A DNA stretch of 52,663 nt from Bacteroidales bacterium (lineage in GTDB: Bacteria; Bacteroidota; Bacteroidia; Bacteroidales; TTA-H9): positions 1 to 52,663 of the forward strand of contig JAUSOY010000067.1 of assembly GCA_030656615.1 (NCBI GenBank), in the 5' to 3' direction. Made by a program: the position numbers and the translations under genes. Shown one piece after another: positions 15,206 through 23,742 of this stretch. Below the pieces are notes generated by a model. That model was not told where the DNA came from. It saw only the letters and a list, made by a program, of their open reading frames with translations, and ran no database searches. Every line of letters begins with the position of its first letter. Positions within the stretch are counted from its first letter, which is position 1.

Positions 15206-15492
15206 ACGTACTTAACGCTATTTAAAATCATTTGTCTGAGTTGTTTCTTAATCGCTTTTTCAGAAATAAGGTCAACTTTAATTTTCAATTGATTTTCCAG
15301 GAATTCCTGAAGGTCAAAAAACTCCCAACCAAGAGGTTTTGTAAATGAGACTATAATATCTATATCAGAAAATTGATTTTGTTCATTCCGTGAATATGAG
15401 CCAAAGTAGCCAATTTTATCAACATAGTATTTTTGAAGCAACAATGGTTTCAATTCTTTCAATTTCTTCTCTATGTCAATATTATTCTTCAT
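15202..15492 (-). CDS. mntA: MntA-like nucleotidyltransferase antitoxin
   Basis: The 96-residue minimal nucleotidyltransferase has the exact family motif GSx10DxD (G31-S32, D43, D45). It should use ATP to AMPylate the catalytic-site Tyr of the adjacent HepT, neutralising it. It is cytosolic, first gene of a two-gene operon, with stop and HepT start overlapping. All catalytic residues that can be judged are present. Confidence 0.87.
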   Translation of the reverse strand: MKNNIDIEKKLKELKPLLLQKYYVDKIGYFGSYSRNEQNQFSDIDIIVSFTKPLGWEFFDLQEFLENQLKIKVDLISEKAIKKQLRQMILNSVKYV

Positions 15493-15501
15493 ATTTCAAA
15501 G

Positions 15502-15621
15502 TTACACAATTTTAGTAATCATCTCAATTTGTTTTTTAGCTTGGCTTTTATCAATCAAATAATCCCAATTGCCTTTATTTTTTCGATAATTACAGCTCCA
15601 GAAGTACTGGAAACAAATCAC
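15502..15621 (-). pseudogene. Possible 3' remnant of a gene upstream of mntA
   Basis: A 39-codon open frame follows an in-frame TAA and ends at 15502. Its peptide (including QYFWSCNYRKNKGNWDYLI) has plausible coding composition but no start. It could be the tail of a decayed gene or chance in AT-rich DNA; the rest of 15493-15763 shows nothing clear. Confidence 0.22.
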
Positions 15622-15763
15622 TTATTCCGAATGGTATGAACATGACTCATCATACGTTAGATCTTTTGTCAATTGAATATCCAAATTACCTTACAGGAAT
15701 AAACAATCATTATTCAATGCGTCTACATCACTGCCTAATAAATTATAAAACCATTACCGCAAG

Positions 15764-16720
15764 CTAGTCTGATATAATGATGCGTTTGCTTGCCAGTGCA
15801 CGATTATTATCAACCAGCTGCAAAAAATAACATCCTGCCGGAAGTTTATTTCTATGCATAATAACTTCCTGCCCTGTAATATTATTGATCTGCTGTACAA
15901 TTTGTCCAAAGGAATTGAAAACGCGCAAGGTGGCATGTTTCATGACAAATTTTGTCTGAATGGTCGTTTGTGTTGAAAATGGATTGGGAAAAACCAATAC
16001 TTCTCTATTTGCCGATCGTTCTTCAATTCCACTACACAGCTCCCATCCGGCAGAAGCGGCACGGATATCGTCAATCATCCAACCTTCTTTATTGCTGTTT
16101 ATATTATCTGAAATAAATGTAAAACGTATCATCAGGCTATCCGGTGGAACAATAATTGAATCTGTAACGACAGGTATCCACCAATGCCAATTAAATCTTG
16201 ATTTTATCCAACCATCCGATTTTCCAGAAGTAATTATTGGATGCGTGGTAAATGTAGAGCCATTTTCATTCATATCAGAATCCCACCAGAAATAGGAACC
16301 CATGGGGGAAACTTGATTGGTATCTACAACCATAACCCAGCTGTTTCCTCCATCATAGGATGCCTCAATAATTCCGATATCGGTCAACGTATCTGTATCA
16401 TACTTATGCCAGAATTCAAGGCTGGTATAACAGGTTTGAGTGTAGGGATTGCGAATAATATAAATGAACGAAGAGCTCGTACCGGGAGCATACGTATTCA
16501 GTGTATCCGTAATTATGGCCTTACTACCCGAATATGCGGCATTAAAAAACACCATTGAAGGGGTACCAATCTGCCATAAATTATCGGCTGTATTATCGAT
16601 AATTATGGTCGATACCGGGGTTTCAAAATTGACAAGGTCATAGGTCCATTGAGCATTTGCTCTGTTACAAACTATGATTAATACGATTGACACGAATAGG
16701 GTGAGTATTGATTTTTTCAT
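15764..16720 (-). CDS. T9SS type A cargo protein, secreted
   Basis: The 318-residue protein has a signal peptide (cleavage after about ANAQ, residue 23) and a beta-sandwich ectodomain of about 200 residues with jelly-roll or MAM/LamG-like appearance (repeated DxSYDGGNSW and WMIDDIR motifs). It ends in a type A sorting domain of about 75 residues starting VFPNPFSTQTTIQ and ending KRIIISD. The protein should be exported by Sec, cross the outer membrane by T9SS, and be anchored to the surface after CTD removal. The binding target is unknown. The next cargo gene upstream (16813) is separate. Confidence 0.87.
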   Translation of the reverse strand: MKKSILTLFVSIVLIIVCNRANAQWTYDLVNFETPVSTIIIDNTADNLWQIGTPSMVFFNAAYSGSKAIITDTLNTYAPGTSSSFIYIIRNPYTQTCYTSLEFWHKYDTDTLTDIGIIEASYDGGNSWVMVVDTNQVSPMGSYFWWDSDMNENGSTFTTHPIITSGKSDGWIKSRFNWHWWIPVVTDSIIVPPDSLMIRFTFISDNINSNKEGWMIDDIRAASAGWELCSGIEERSANREVLVFPNPFSTQTTIQTKFVMKHATLRVFNSFGQIVQQINNITGQEVIMHRNKLPAGCYFLQLVDNNRALASKRIIISD

Positions 16721-16812
16721 TGTTTGATTATTTGCTATGGCCTAAATATTTTCATTAAAACTCGATAAAAATATATATAAAATGTGATGTGATGGACAAA
16801 ATCCAGCTTACG

Positions 16813-17727
16813 CTATTCTTTCAAAATCGTACATGATATCGTTTTATTATGGTTTTGTAATCTGACAAAGTAAATCCCTGGCGCTAATTGACTGATATCC
16901 ATTGTTGATTTATCGGCATTTACAATCATTTTCTGAACTAAACGCCCCTGAGAATTATAAAAAGTAAGCCACGCCGTTTTCCCTTGTAAGGTCGTTTGAA
17001 TGTTGATGTAATTGCCAGCCGGATTCGGAGATATCGATAATTCTGTATTTCTATTCTCCGGAATTCCAATACTTAGCGAATAATGACATGAATCTGTTCC
17101 ATCCGGAGTGTTGATATAGTACGCGACAGTATCTTCGAAACAAAGCGTATAATACTTCCATTCAAATTCGTAGGTGAAAGGTGATAATAAATCCTTTGTA
17201 CTTCCAATCCCTTCAATCCAAAACTCCGGATAAAACAGCAAATTGCTATTTTGAATTTCATATCTTTTCCGGTAATGGCTGCCAAGCAAAACCGAATCGA
17301 TTCCATTTACCTTTATCGTCGCATTTCCCTGATTGATGGGCAAAATCATCCCAATCTCCAGATTATTAAAGGTATAAAGTAAACTTTCGGAGGTGTCTTG
17401 CTGAAAATTAAAATTTCCCATAGTGGATGAAGAAGGGAAAAAATAAATATTCCTTGATAAATCTTCCCGAAGACCTCCTAAATATTGTAAATCTGACGAT
17501 ACATCGGTTTGCTTACTATAGACTTTGCTATATGTCTTGCTTTTCAAGATGGTATCTCCCTGAAGCAGATATTGCGAATTCGTCAGGTTGATGTCATTGG
17601 GTGACCACTGATGCCAAAACAAACAATTCCATTTGGTATTGTCTGTCGGGAAAGGATAATAATCTTGACTTCTAACACTTTGCAAAGATATTATTGCAAG
17701 GATGGAAAATAGTATCGCTCTTTTCAT
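16813..17727 (-). CDS. T9SS type A cargo protein, secreted
   Basis: The 304-residue protein has a signal peptide (cleavage after about VRSQ, residue 20), a unique ectodomain of about 200 residues, and a C-terminal type A sorting domain: ISPNPAGNYINIQ near residue 232, then QLAPGIYFVRLQ, ending with a Lys-rich beta strand. It is probably secreted by T9SS and attached to the cell surface. The ectodomain is typical of short Bacteroidota secreted proteins without an assigned fold, and no catalytic motif is visible. It shares strand with the following T9SS gene, but an 85-nt gap suggests separate transcription. Confidence 0.83.
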   Translation of the reverse strand: MKRAILFSILAIISLQSVRSQDYYPFPTDNTKWNCLFWHQWSPNDINLTNSQYLLQGDTILKSKTYSKVYSKQTDVSSDLQYLGGLREDLSRNIYFFPSSSTMGNFNFQQDTSESLLYTFNNLEIGMILPINQGNATIKVNGIDSVLLGSHYRKRYEIQNSNLLFYPEFWIEGIGSTKDLLSPFTYEFEWKYYTLCFEDTVAYYINTPDGTDSCHYSLSIGIPENRNTELSISPNPAGNYINIQTTLQGKTAWLTFYNSQGRLVQKMIVNADKSTMDISQLAPGIYFVRLQNHNKTISCTILKE

Positions 17728-17890
17728 GCTGAATTCTTTAGATTCTGAGTTAATTGGGGATCGTTGTTAATGCGCGTATAAATTTAATAAATATCGATAT
17801 CCAAACGACGAATTTTTAGATTTTTAGAAATAAAAAAATGGTCATTCAGGAAGCGTCAATTTATGACATTTCGAATACGCATTTTACACC

Positions 17891-17922
17891 TTGTCTGCCT
17901 ACATATATATTTTTATATTTGC
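17891..17922 (+). promoter_or_regulatory. Bacteroidota-type promoter for the CPBP gene
   Basis: TTG (17891-17893) and TATATTTGC (17914-17922) are separated by 20 nt, matching the -33/-7 layout of Bacteroidota primary-sigma promoters. Transcription should start near 17929, which makes the ATG at 17945 the real start and rules out the longer TTG-initiated frame. Confidence 0.65.
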
Positions 17923-17944
17923 CCCCAAAGAATATCAGAATATC

Positions 17945-18661
17945 ATGAGTGCATCGAAAACTTTGCTTTACTTTTCATTAGCCGGTATACTCCTATACCT
18001 GGCTACCCATATGGGAATATCCTTTTCGATATCACAATTTGGATGGTCACCAATGATTGCCTGGTTTGTCAATGGAGGCATCATTTTTATCATTCTTATA
18101 ACGGCACTTTTTGTTCTTCTCCTTAAAGAACAAAAAGTCCTGACGTACAGGATTTTTAAAGAGGCATTGAACCTTAAACCGGTTTCAAAAAAAGACCTTA
18201 TCTGGACAGTGGCAGGAATCGTTAGCATCTCTATTCTTTCGATGCTCATGATGATGATTCTGAATGAATTTTCCGAACGATATCCAAGCCTTATTGGGGA
18301 AGGTTATTCGCCACCATTCCTCGAATTTAGCAAATTATCCCCATCCGAATACTGGGTATTCCTTATCTGGATACCTTTCTTTTTCTTCAATATTTTTGGA
18401 GAAGAACTTTTATGGCGGGGTTATATTCTCCCACGACAAAAAACGAATTCCGAAACGGCAAACTGGATGTTAAATAGCTTTGGTTGGATGCTTTTCCATT
18501 TCGCTTTTGGCTGGAAATTAATCATTCTTTTGCTTCCAATTCTCATCATTACCCCCCTGGTTGTTCAGAAAACCAAAAATACCTGGACCGGGATTTTTAT
18601 TCATGGCATCATCAATGGTAGTGGATTTTTACTCATTACCTTGGGCTTATTAAAGTCCTGA
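17945..18661 (+). CDS. CPBP-family intramembrane protease (Abi/Rce1-like)
   Basis: The 238-residue polytopic membrane protein has about seven helices. It has the CPBP motifs: EELLWRG (EExxxR) in the second half, an FHFAFGW histidine helix, and HGIINGSG near the C-terminus. The family includes Rce1-like proteases and bacteriocin self-immunity proteins, with the glutamates and histidines forming the active site in the membrane. No bacteriocin gene lies nearby, so the substrate is unknown. A shared terminator hairpin at 18861-18885 separates it from the convergent gene. Confidence 0.85.
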   Translation: MSASKTLLYFSLAGILLYLATHMGISFSISQFGWSPMIAWFVNGGIIFIILITALFVLLLKEQKVLTYRIFKEALNLKPVSKKDLIWTVAGIVSISILSMLMMMILNEFSERYPSLIGEGYSPPFLEFSKLSPSEYWVFLIWIPFFFFNIFGEELLWRGYILPRQKTNSETANWMLNSFGWMLFHFAFGWKLIILLLPILIITPLVVQKTKNTWTGIFIHGIINGSGFLLITLGLLKS

Positions 18662-18860
18662 AAATATAACAGATAAACACATCAACAATTTATTGGCTTA
18701 TCCTGAAGTGATGTACGCGATTCTCAGTTTGTCCGGGGCTCTGCCTCAGATACTATATCCTAAAGACTCTGCCTTTGTAGAAAATTATCAGGCAAAGCCT
18801 GCTTACATAGACCGACTCAGGCTCAGCCTGAGCCGAACGAAGCCATGTTTATTTAACCAA

Positions 18861-18885
18861 AAACCGGCCTCAGCCGGTTTTTTTT
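18861..18885. terminator. Bidirectional intrinsic terminator
   Basis: AAACCGGC and GCCGGTTT form an 8-bp stem with loop CTCA, with T-runs on both strands, between the convergent CPBP and GldM-C-like genes. Confidence 0.85.
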
Positions 18886-18901
18886 AAATAGAATCTACGC
18901 A

Positions 18902-19594
18902 TTATTTCATTCTGAAACGCTGCGGATCCAGCTTGATATTTTCACCTTTTTCGTTGGTTACCAATATGTTTTCAATAATGAAGATATCGCCGGTTTTCAG
19001 AGCCATAAAGGCTTTTTTAATTTCTTCCGTTACATGACCATCCTTGCTGTTCATAGAAACCATCTGACGGCCTTGTACCTGAGTAAAGGTAAATGCAGTC
19101 AGGCGTTCTGTACGATCGGCCATAATGGTTTTGTGAAGATCGATCATCTCGGCACGGGTAACTTCGCGGATAGGCATATCTTTTACAATTTTAGCTTCGG
19201 CTTTACGGGCGTCATGCTTTTTCTTTTTTTCGCTTCTTGATTCTGCCTTTTCCTTTTTTGCTTTTTCCTTCATGGCGTTATAATCAGACTTCACATCACT
19301 CTCAGGGGCTTTAGGAGCTTCTTCTGCTTCGGCAATTTTAACAGGAGGTGCCGGACTTCTGGGTTTTTCTGGTTGCGCTACAGGCGTTGCCGGAACGGAT
19401 TCGTCCGACATTTGCTGTTTTACAGCTTCCTTGGGCATTTCAGGCATAGGAACAGTCACTTCTGCTGCTGCCTGTTTAATTTTTACCCTTTCTGGTTTTG
19501 TTTCTTTCTTTACCTGGGTGGTGGGTGTCTCGGCCTGCCCAAAAGCGATGGCAGAAATGAATATCATACTAAAAATCAAACTGAATAATTTCAT
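18902..19594 (-). CDS. Secreted Pro/Glu/Lys-rich protein with GldM-C-like end
   Basis: I start at the ATG at 19594 (MKLFSLIFSMIFISA); the frame opens at a TTG two codons earlier. The 230-residue protein has a signal peptide ending near AFGQ and a long low-complexity linker (about 22-140) rich in Pro, Ala, Glu and Lys. The C-terminal domain of about 80 residues (FTFTQVQGRQMVSMNS, then KTGDIFIIENILV) resembles the C-terminal domain of GldM, the periplasmic spring of the T9SS motor. It lacks the rest of GldM. It could be a periplasmic adaptor or regulator of the secretion machine; that is inference. Confidence 0.5.
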   Translation of the reverse strand: MKLFSLIFSMIFISAIAFGQAETPTTQVKKETKPERVKIKQAAAEVTVPMPEMPKEAVKQQMSDESVPATPVAQPEKPRSPAPPVKIAEAEEAPKAPESDVKSDYNAMKEKAKKEKAESRSEKKKKHDARKAEAKIVKDMPIREVTRAEMIDLHKTIMADRTERLTAFTFTQVQGRQMVSMNSKDGHVTEEIKKAFMALKTGDIFIIENILVTNEKGENIKLDPQRFRMK

Positions 19595-19731
19595 AATCAA
19601 GTGGATTAAGATTGGTTAATACAAAAAATGGTGATTTAGACCTGTTTGGTAAATATAAAAACAAAAACGATGCCAAAAGGTTGATTGAACCGAATACGGA
19701 TTATTGTATAATGAATAGAATACTTGATAAA

Positions 19732-19772
19732 ATCAAAAAAAAACCCGGCAGGAGCATAAATTCCGCCGAGTT
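19732..19772 (-). terminator. Intrinsic terminator after the 19794 T9SS gene
   Basis: On the minus strand AACTCGGCGG pairs with CTGCCGGGTT (10 bp with two wobbles), followed by a run of nine or more T residues, right after the stop of the gene at 19794-21857. Confidence 0.75.
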
Positions 19773-19793
19773 AAAAAAATCAGAAAAAAAGAA

Positions 19794-21857
19794 TTACCGG
19801 ATAATTAATTTACGGCTACTCATTCGCACACTATTGACCATTCTGAGTAGATAGATTCCGGGTGTCAGGTTCTGTACACCCAAAACTGTATTCTGACTTT
19901 TTATCGAATGAACTTCGAGAATACGACCGGTCATATCACGGATTTCGAGAAGGGTATTGGGCAAAAACTGCTCCATCACGATATTAACCGCCTCTGTGGC
20001 CGGATTGGGATATACATCGAACGTAGGCTTCTTCTGTAACTCCTCTCCTATTCCGGTATGAATATACTGACCGAATTTCTGAGGATTTTTATTGTATTCG
20101 AACTTTATGTGCTCGAGGCTTCCCAGGAGTTTATCGTAGGATGAAAATAAATTGTCGATACTTTGAGCGGTTACAAAGGCGAGATCGATCTGTTGGTATG
20201 TTCCGGCAGCGAAGGTAAAGGGTCCGCTTACCCCGAGTCCACGACGGTCAGCAGGAGTATTGCCCGCCGTAATCTCTGTCCAGTTTACCGGGCCAAAAGG
20301 CTGAACACCTCCTGTCCCCCAAAAACACGAATCGCTGGTACCCGGGAACATAAAACGAGCGGCAGGTCCGTATCCGCCAAAAGCATAATGTCCGTTGCCA
20401 CCGTACTGCATAACAGAGCCATCCTTCCAAATTCCTTTTAGACTATTGTAATAATCTGAGCCAACACTGGGATCTGACTGATAAATAGGCCCTCCATTGT
20501 TAAAATAAATAAAACCAGTCATTCCCATTCGCTCGTTATCTACGATTCCATCGTCAAAATTTGCACCATTAATGCCGTAGTCACAGCCACCCAAAGGGTT
20601 ATCCAGATTATCGGGATCCATAAAAGGTCCACCAAGAATGGTAATCGACTGTGCAGGTGGATGTAAACCATAAGTTCCCGGCTCGCCATTACCATCAATG
20701 CTATCGCCATTCATCCCGATAAAAGAACCCCTTTTTACGTCGCATTGCAAATAATCATCAGTTGCCAATCCAATATCAAAATCACAAAATACACCAGAAT
20801 AAACTTCGGAATAGTCGTTAGCAGAACGGTTGAATATTTTATAATTCAGAAATATGGTATTGGCCAAATCGGAGTCAGTATAGTTAAAACCATAAGCCAT
20901 TCCATGAATTTCTATGCCCAACGGAGGTGAATTCGACCCGGTTTCCCTATCAATGGTGTTCATATCGTTAAAAATAAAAAAGATCGACTGATCACCCCGG
21001 ATAAGTGGATAATCGCCATCCAACGGATTATAAATACCATCGTTATTATTATCAACAAAAGGCGCCAGGTATTCTGACTGATTAAGTGCTGGTTTACCAT
21101 GAGCGGGCCAGGTGGCTATGTTATCAATGGGTACATAACCAGGCTCTGCATTGTGAGTAATATGGAAATCGATATCCGTTCTATTAAGTTTCCAGACTCT
21201 CATCCATTCCATTGAATTAGCGGAATCGAGGCTTGCGAGTCCATCCACAGAAAGGGGGCCGGTAACAAAATCACGTCCAACCTGACGGTAACGCTCGGCA
21301 GAAACATGCAATTGCCCGTTCTGGTCCTTTCCTCCAATCCAAAGCGCTGAATTAAATACGGTAAAGGTTGAACTTCCTTTTGGGAAGTTAAATTGAGTAT
21401 TGGGGCCTTGATAACCCGAAAGATACGAAGTCATTCCTGCCCAAAATTGATTACCATGTGGATTAATTCGTGCAGCGATATTGCCAATATCTATAGAATC
21501 GAATGAGTTTGGAGCTTGGACTATTTGTAAAACGAGATTTCCTCTTGAATCGTTTGTAGCAAGGTTATGCTCATCCTTCAATAAATATACAATTTTATAC
21601 TCCCCAAAATAACCAAAAAACTGGTAAGTATCAATGTTAAAACTTACGGTACTATCTGTAAACGTAGAAGAATTGGTTGAAGAAAAAACCCTGAAACTAT
21701 CACCATCCGGGTCATAATCATTTTGGACGACGTTTACTGTTACTGTTTGTCCTACGTAACAAACCACGGTATCATCCACCGCAACAGGAGCATTATTCTG
21801 GGCAAGCATGCCTGTAATAAATGCCTGAATAATTAAAAGAGTAATAAATTTTTTCAT
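19794..21857 (-). CDS. Large T9SS type A cargo with Ig/cadherin-like N-terminus
   Basis: The 687-residue protein has a signal peptide ending near LAQ (residue 19). The next domain of about 90 residues starts NAPVAVDDTV, of the cadherin-like/Big_9 type common in secreted repeat proteins. A large beta-rich domain with Asp/Asn/Gly-rich turns (DNNNDGIYNPLDGDYP) follows, then a type A sorting domain (VYPNPATEAVNIV to the end). It is a surface or secreted protein of unknown substrate. It lies downstream of the type B cargo gene and the ECF sigma operon, same strand, with a 91-nt gap, and has its own terminator. Confidence 0.85.
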   Translation of the reverse strand: MKKFITLLIIQAFITGMLAQNNAPVAVDDTVVCYVGQTVTVNVVQNDYDPDGDSFRVFSSTNSSTFTDSTVSFNIDTYQFFGYFGEYKIVYLLKDEHNLATNDSRGNLVLQIVQAPNSFDSIDIGNIAARINPHGNQFWAGMTSYLSGYQGPNTQFNFPKGSSTFTVFNSALWIGGKDQNGQLHVSAERYRQVGRDFVTGPLSVDGLASLDSANSMEWMRVWKLNRTDIDFHITHNAEPGYVPIDNIATWPAHGKPALNQSEYLAPFVDNNNDGIYNPLDGDYPLIRGDQSIFFIFNDMNTIDRETGSNSPPLGIEIHGMAYGFNYTDSDLANTIFLNYKIFNRSANDYSEVYSGVFCDFDIGLATDDYLQCDVKRGSFIGMNGDSIDGNGEPGTYGLHPPAQSITILGGPFMDPDNLDNPLGGCDYGINGANFDDGIVDNERMGMTGFIYFNNGGPIYQSDPSVGSDYYNSLKGIWKDGSVMQYGGNGHYAFGGYGPAARFMFPGTSDSCFWGTGGVQPFGPVNWTEITAGNTPADRRGLGVSGPFTFAAGTYQQIDLAFVTAQSIDNLFSSYDKLLGSLEHIKFEYNKNPQKFGQYIHTGIGEELQKKPTFDVYPNPATEAVNIVMEQFLPNTLLEIRDMTGRILEVHSIKSQNTVLGVQNLTPGIYLLRMVNSVRMSSRKLIIR

Positions 21858-21948
21858 GACAAATATTTTTAAGAATTGATTGGAAACTTGTCTACTCTTC
21901 TGACGAAAAATAAATTATCAGGGTTGCCTGAGACTGGAATATCCTTCA

Positions 21949-23742
21949 CTAATTCAAGAGCATAACGGTTCCATATTTCCTGCACTGGGTTTTATCGTGT
22001 TCAATCATCCATATATACACATCATTTTTGCATTGTTTTCCTTTATTCCGGCCATCCCATCCTTCGTCCAACTGTGTACATTTATGAAGTAATTGTCCCT
22101 GGCGATTATAAATATACATCTGACCTGTAATTCCCGGAGCCACTTTTGGTACAAATACATCATTGACGCCATCTGCATTGGGGCTAAAAGCAGACGGAAT
22201 CCAAATGTCGACTTCCTGTTTAAATAAAATAACAGAATCGGGTATACAACAGCCAGCATTGCAAATTTCAACATTTAGAAGACCGGGATCATATGCAGCA
22301 TAAACAGGATTTGCTGAACCATCATTCCAATAATAGACAAAATTATCGCCTGAGGCATCTATTAGAAAAGGGATGCTGGTCATCAGCAGGCTATCCTCGG
22401 TAAAAAATTCTGATGGATATTCGTGCAATTCTATACTACCCGAAAGGTTTTCAAAGGTTCCACAATGAAATAATTTCAGATTCACGGAATAAACTCCCGT
22501 TTGGGGTAATTGTAATTTAACAACATTTTCAGTGGAATAATAATCCAGCGTCGTACCCGTAATGTGCCAAAGCACCGAATCATAAATCTCCGGGAAATTA
22601 ACGGTAAACCAGGTGGTATCACCCAAACAATGTCCATGGGTACGAAACGAAGTTTTACGCACGAAGGTCTGAACAATATTAGGCAATCCATACATACATT
22701 TTCCGGAAGTGAGTGTGAGGGCATTTTCCTGATATCCACATCCTATCCCCTGAACCGAGGGTTTTTCGATGGCGGATAAATAGGTTTGATTGACCTTGGC
22801 AAAATACATTTTTCCATCGGCTCCTGCCTGTACCGCATAATGATTCCCTCCGGCGATGTGTGTAATGGATTGTTTCATTTCCTCTGTGGTAGACGCAAGC
22901 ATACTCATTTGGTAAATATGATATTTCTCACCACCTACCGTGAAGTATAAATTGGTTCCGTCAGGAGAAAAACCGGCCCCAAATCCAAAACTGTTTTCCT
23001 TAAAACTAAAGGAGCGGGGATTAGACACCTTACCAATCAGGGCATCATAATTAAACACACTCAGTACATAATTCGATGCTTTATAGGTCAAAGCCAAACG
23101 GTTACCAAGGGGTGAAGCACTTAATATTCCAAAACTGATAGAATCGACATACATTTCCAGATTGCTGTTGACCGGTACACGGTTTACTCCCTCATAATTA
23201 ATTTGAAATGAGTAAAATCCCGGAAAATCATCCGATTGAACCACCAGCCAATAATCAATCTGGTTGCAATGTTTAAGGGCTGTGATTTTGGAAATCATTT
23301 TTAAGGATGGCAGGCTATCACTTAAAATTAATTCTCCTGCTCCATTGTCGCCATCCATATCTATTTGGTAATAATAAAGCATTTTTTTCTTTATAGTAAA
23401 CAGAAAATATCTTGATGGAAACCCCGGGTACGGCACAATAATGCTCGATTGGGAAGCATTATCCCCCTTAATGGTATTTCCATTTTTCAAAACCGTATGA
23501 AAACGATTATAAACCTTATGCCCATCTGTGTAAAACAGAAGCTGGCCGGCAGAATCGGAAATCACGGCACTTCCGATATCACTGTACTGGGCGCTGGTAA
23601 GGCTAATGAGTCCGGTATCAGAAAAATGGATACCACTCTGATGCCCGAATACCCAATAATCAGATTCCTTCTGACCGTATGAAAATAGGTTTCCACCGAT
23701 TAGAATAAAGAATAGCACAAATATGGGTAAAGGTATTCTCAA
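21949..23742 (-). CDS. T9SS type B cargo (gliding-motility-associated C-terminal domain)
   Basis: The 597-residue protein has a signal peptide (after an FFILIGGNLFSYG hydrophobic core), a WD40/beta-propeller-like N-terminal half (GQLLFYTDGHKVYN, SRYFLFTI) and a PKD-like segment. The type B sorting domain at about 515-597 has the motif WIPSAFSPNADGVNDVFVP and the late NDVYIW strand. The start codon must be TTG (23742), because a TGA stands in frame two codons earlier and the signal peptide begins here. TTG and the upstream TGA overlap, so translation is probably coupled to the barrel gene. It is exported by T9SS. Confidence 0.9.
   Translation of the reverse strand: MRIPLPIFVLFFILIGGNLFSYGQKESDYWVFGHQSGIHFSDTGLISLTSAQYSDIGSAVISDSAGQLLFYTDGHKVYNRFHTVLKNGNTIKGDNASQSSIIVPYPGFPSRYFLFTIKKKMLYYYQIDMDGDNGAGELILSDSLPSLKMISKITALKHCNQIDYWLVVQSDDFPGFYSFQINYEGVNRVPVNSNLEMYVDSISFGILSASPLGNRLALTYKASNYVLSVFNYDALIGKVSNPRSFSFKENSFGFGAGFSPDGTNLYFTVGGEKYHIYQMSMLASTTEEMKQSITHIAGGNHYAVQAGADGKMYFAKVNQTYLSAIEKPSVQGIGCGYQENALTLTSGKCMYGLPNIVQTFVRKTSFRTHGHCLGDTTWFTVNFPEIYDSVLWHITGTTLDYYSTENVVKLQLPQTGVYSVNLKLFHCGTFENLSGSIELHEYPSEFFTEDSLLMTSIPFLIDASGDNFVYYWNDGSANPVYAAYDPGLLNVEICNAGCCIPDSVILFKQEVDIWIPSAFSPNADGVNDVFVPKVAPGITGQMYIYNRQGQLLHKCTQLDEGWDGRNKGKQCKNDVYIWMIEHDKTQCRKYGTVMLLN

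Noticed and set aside
17891-17944. TTG-initiated 5' extension of the CPBP gene
   Set aside because: It overlaps a good -33/-7 promoter, so it lies upstream of the transcription start.
18693-18887. A 64-residue frame ending KPASAGFF
   Set aside because: It runs through palindromes and the terminator; such frames are common spurious calls in Bacteroidota intergenic DNA.
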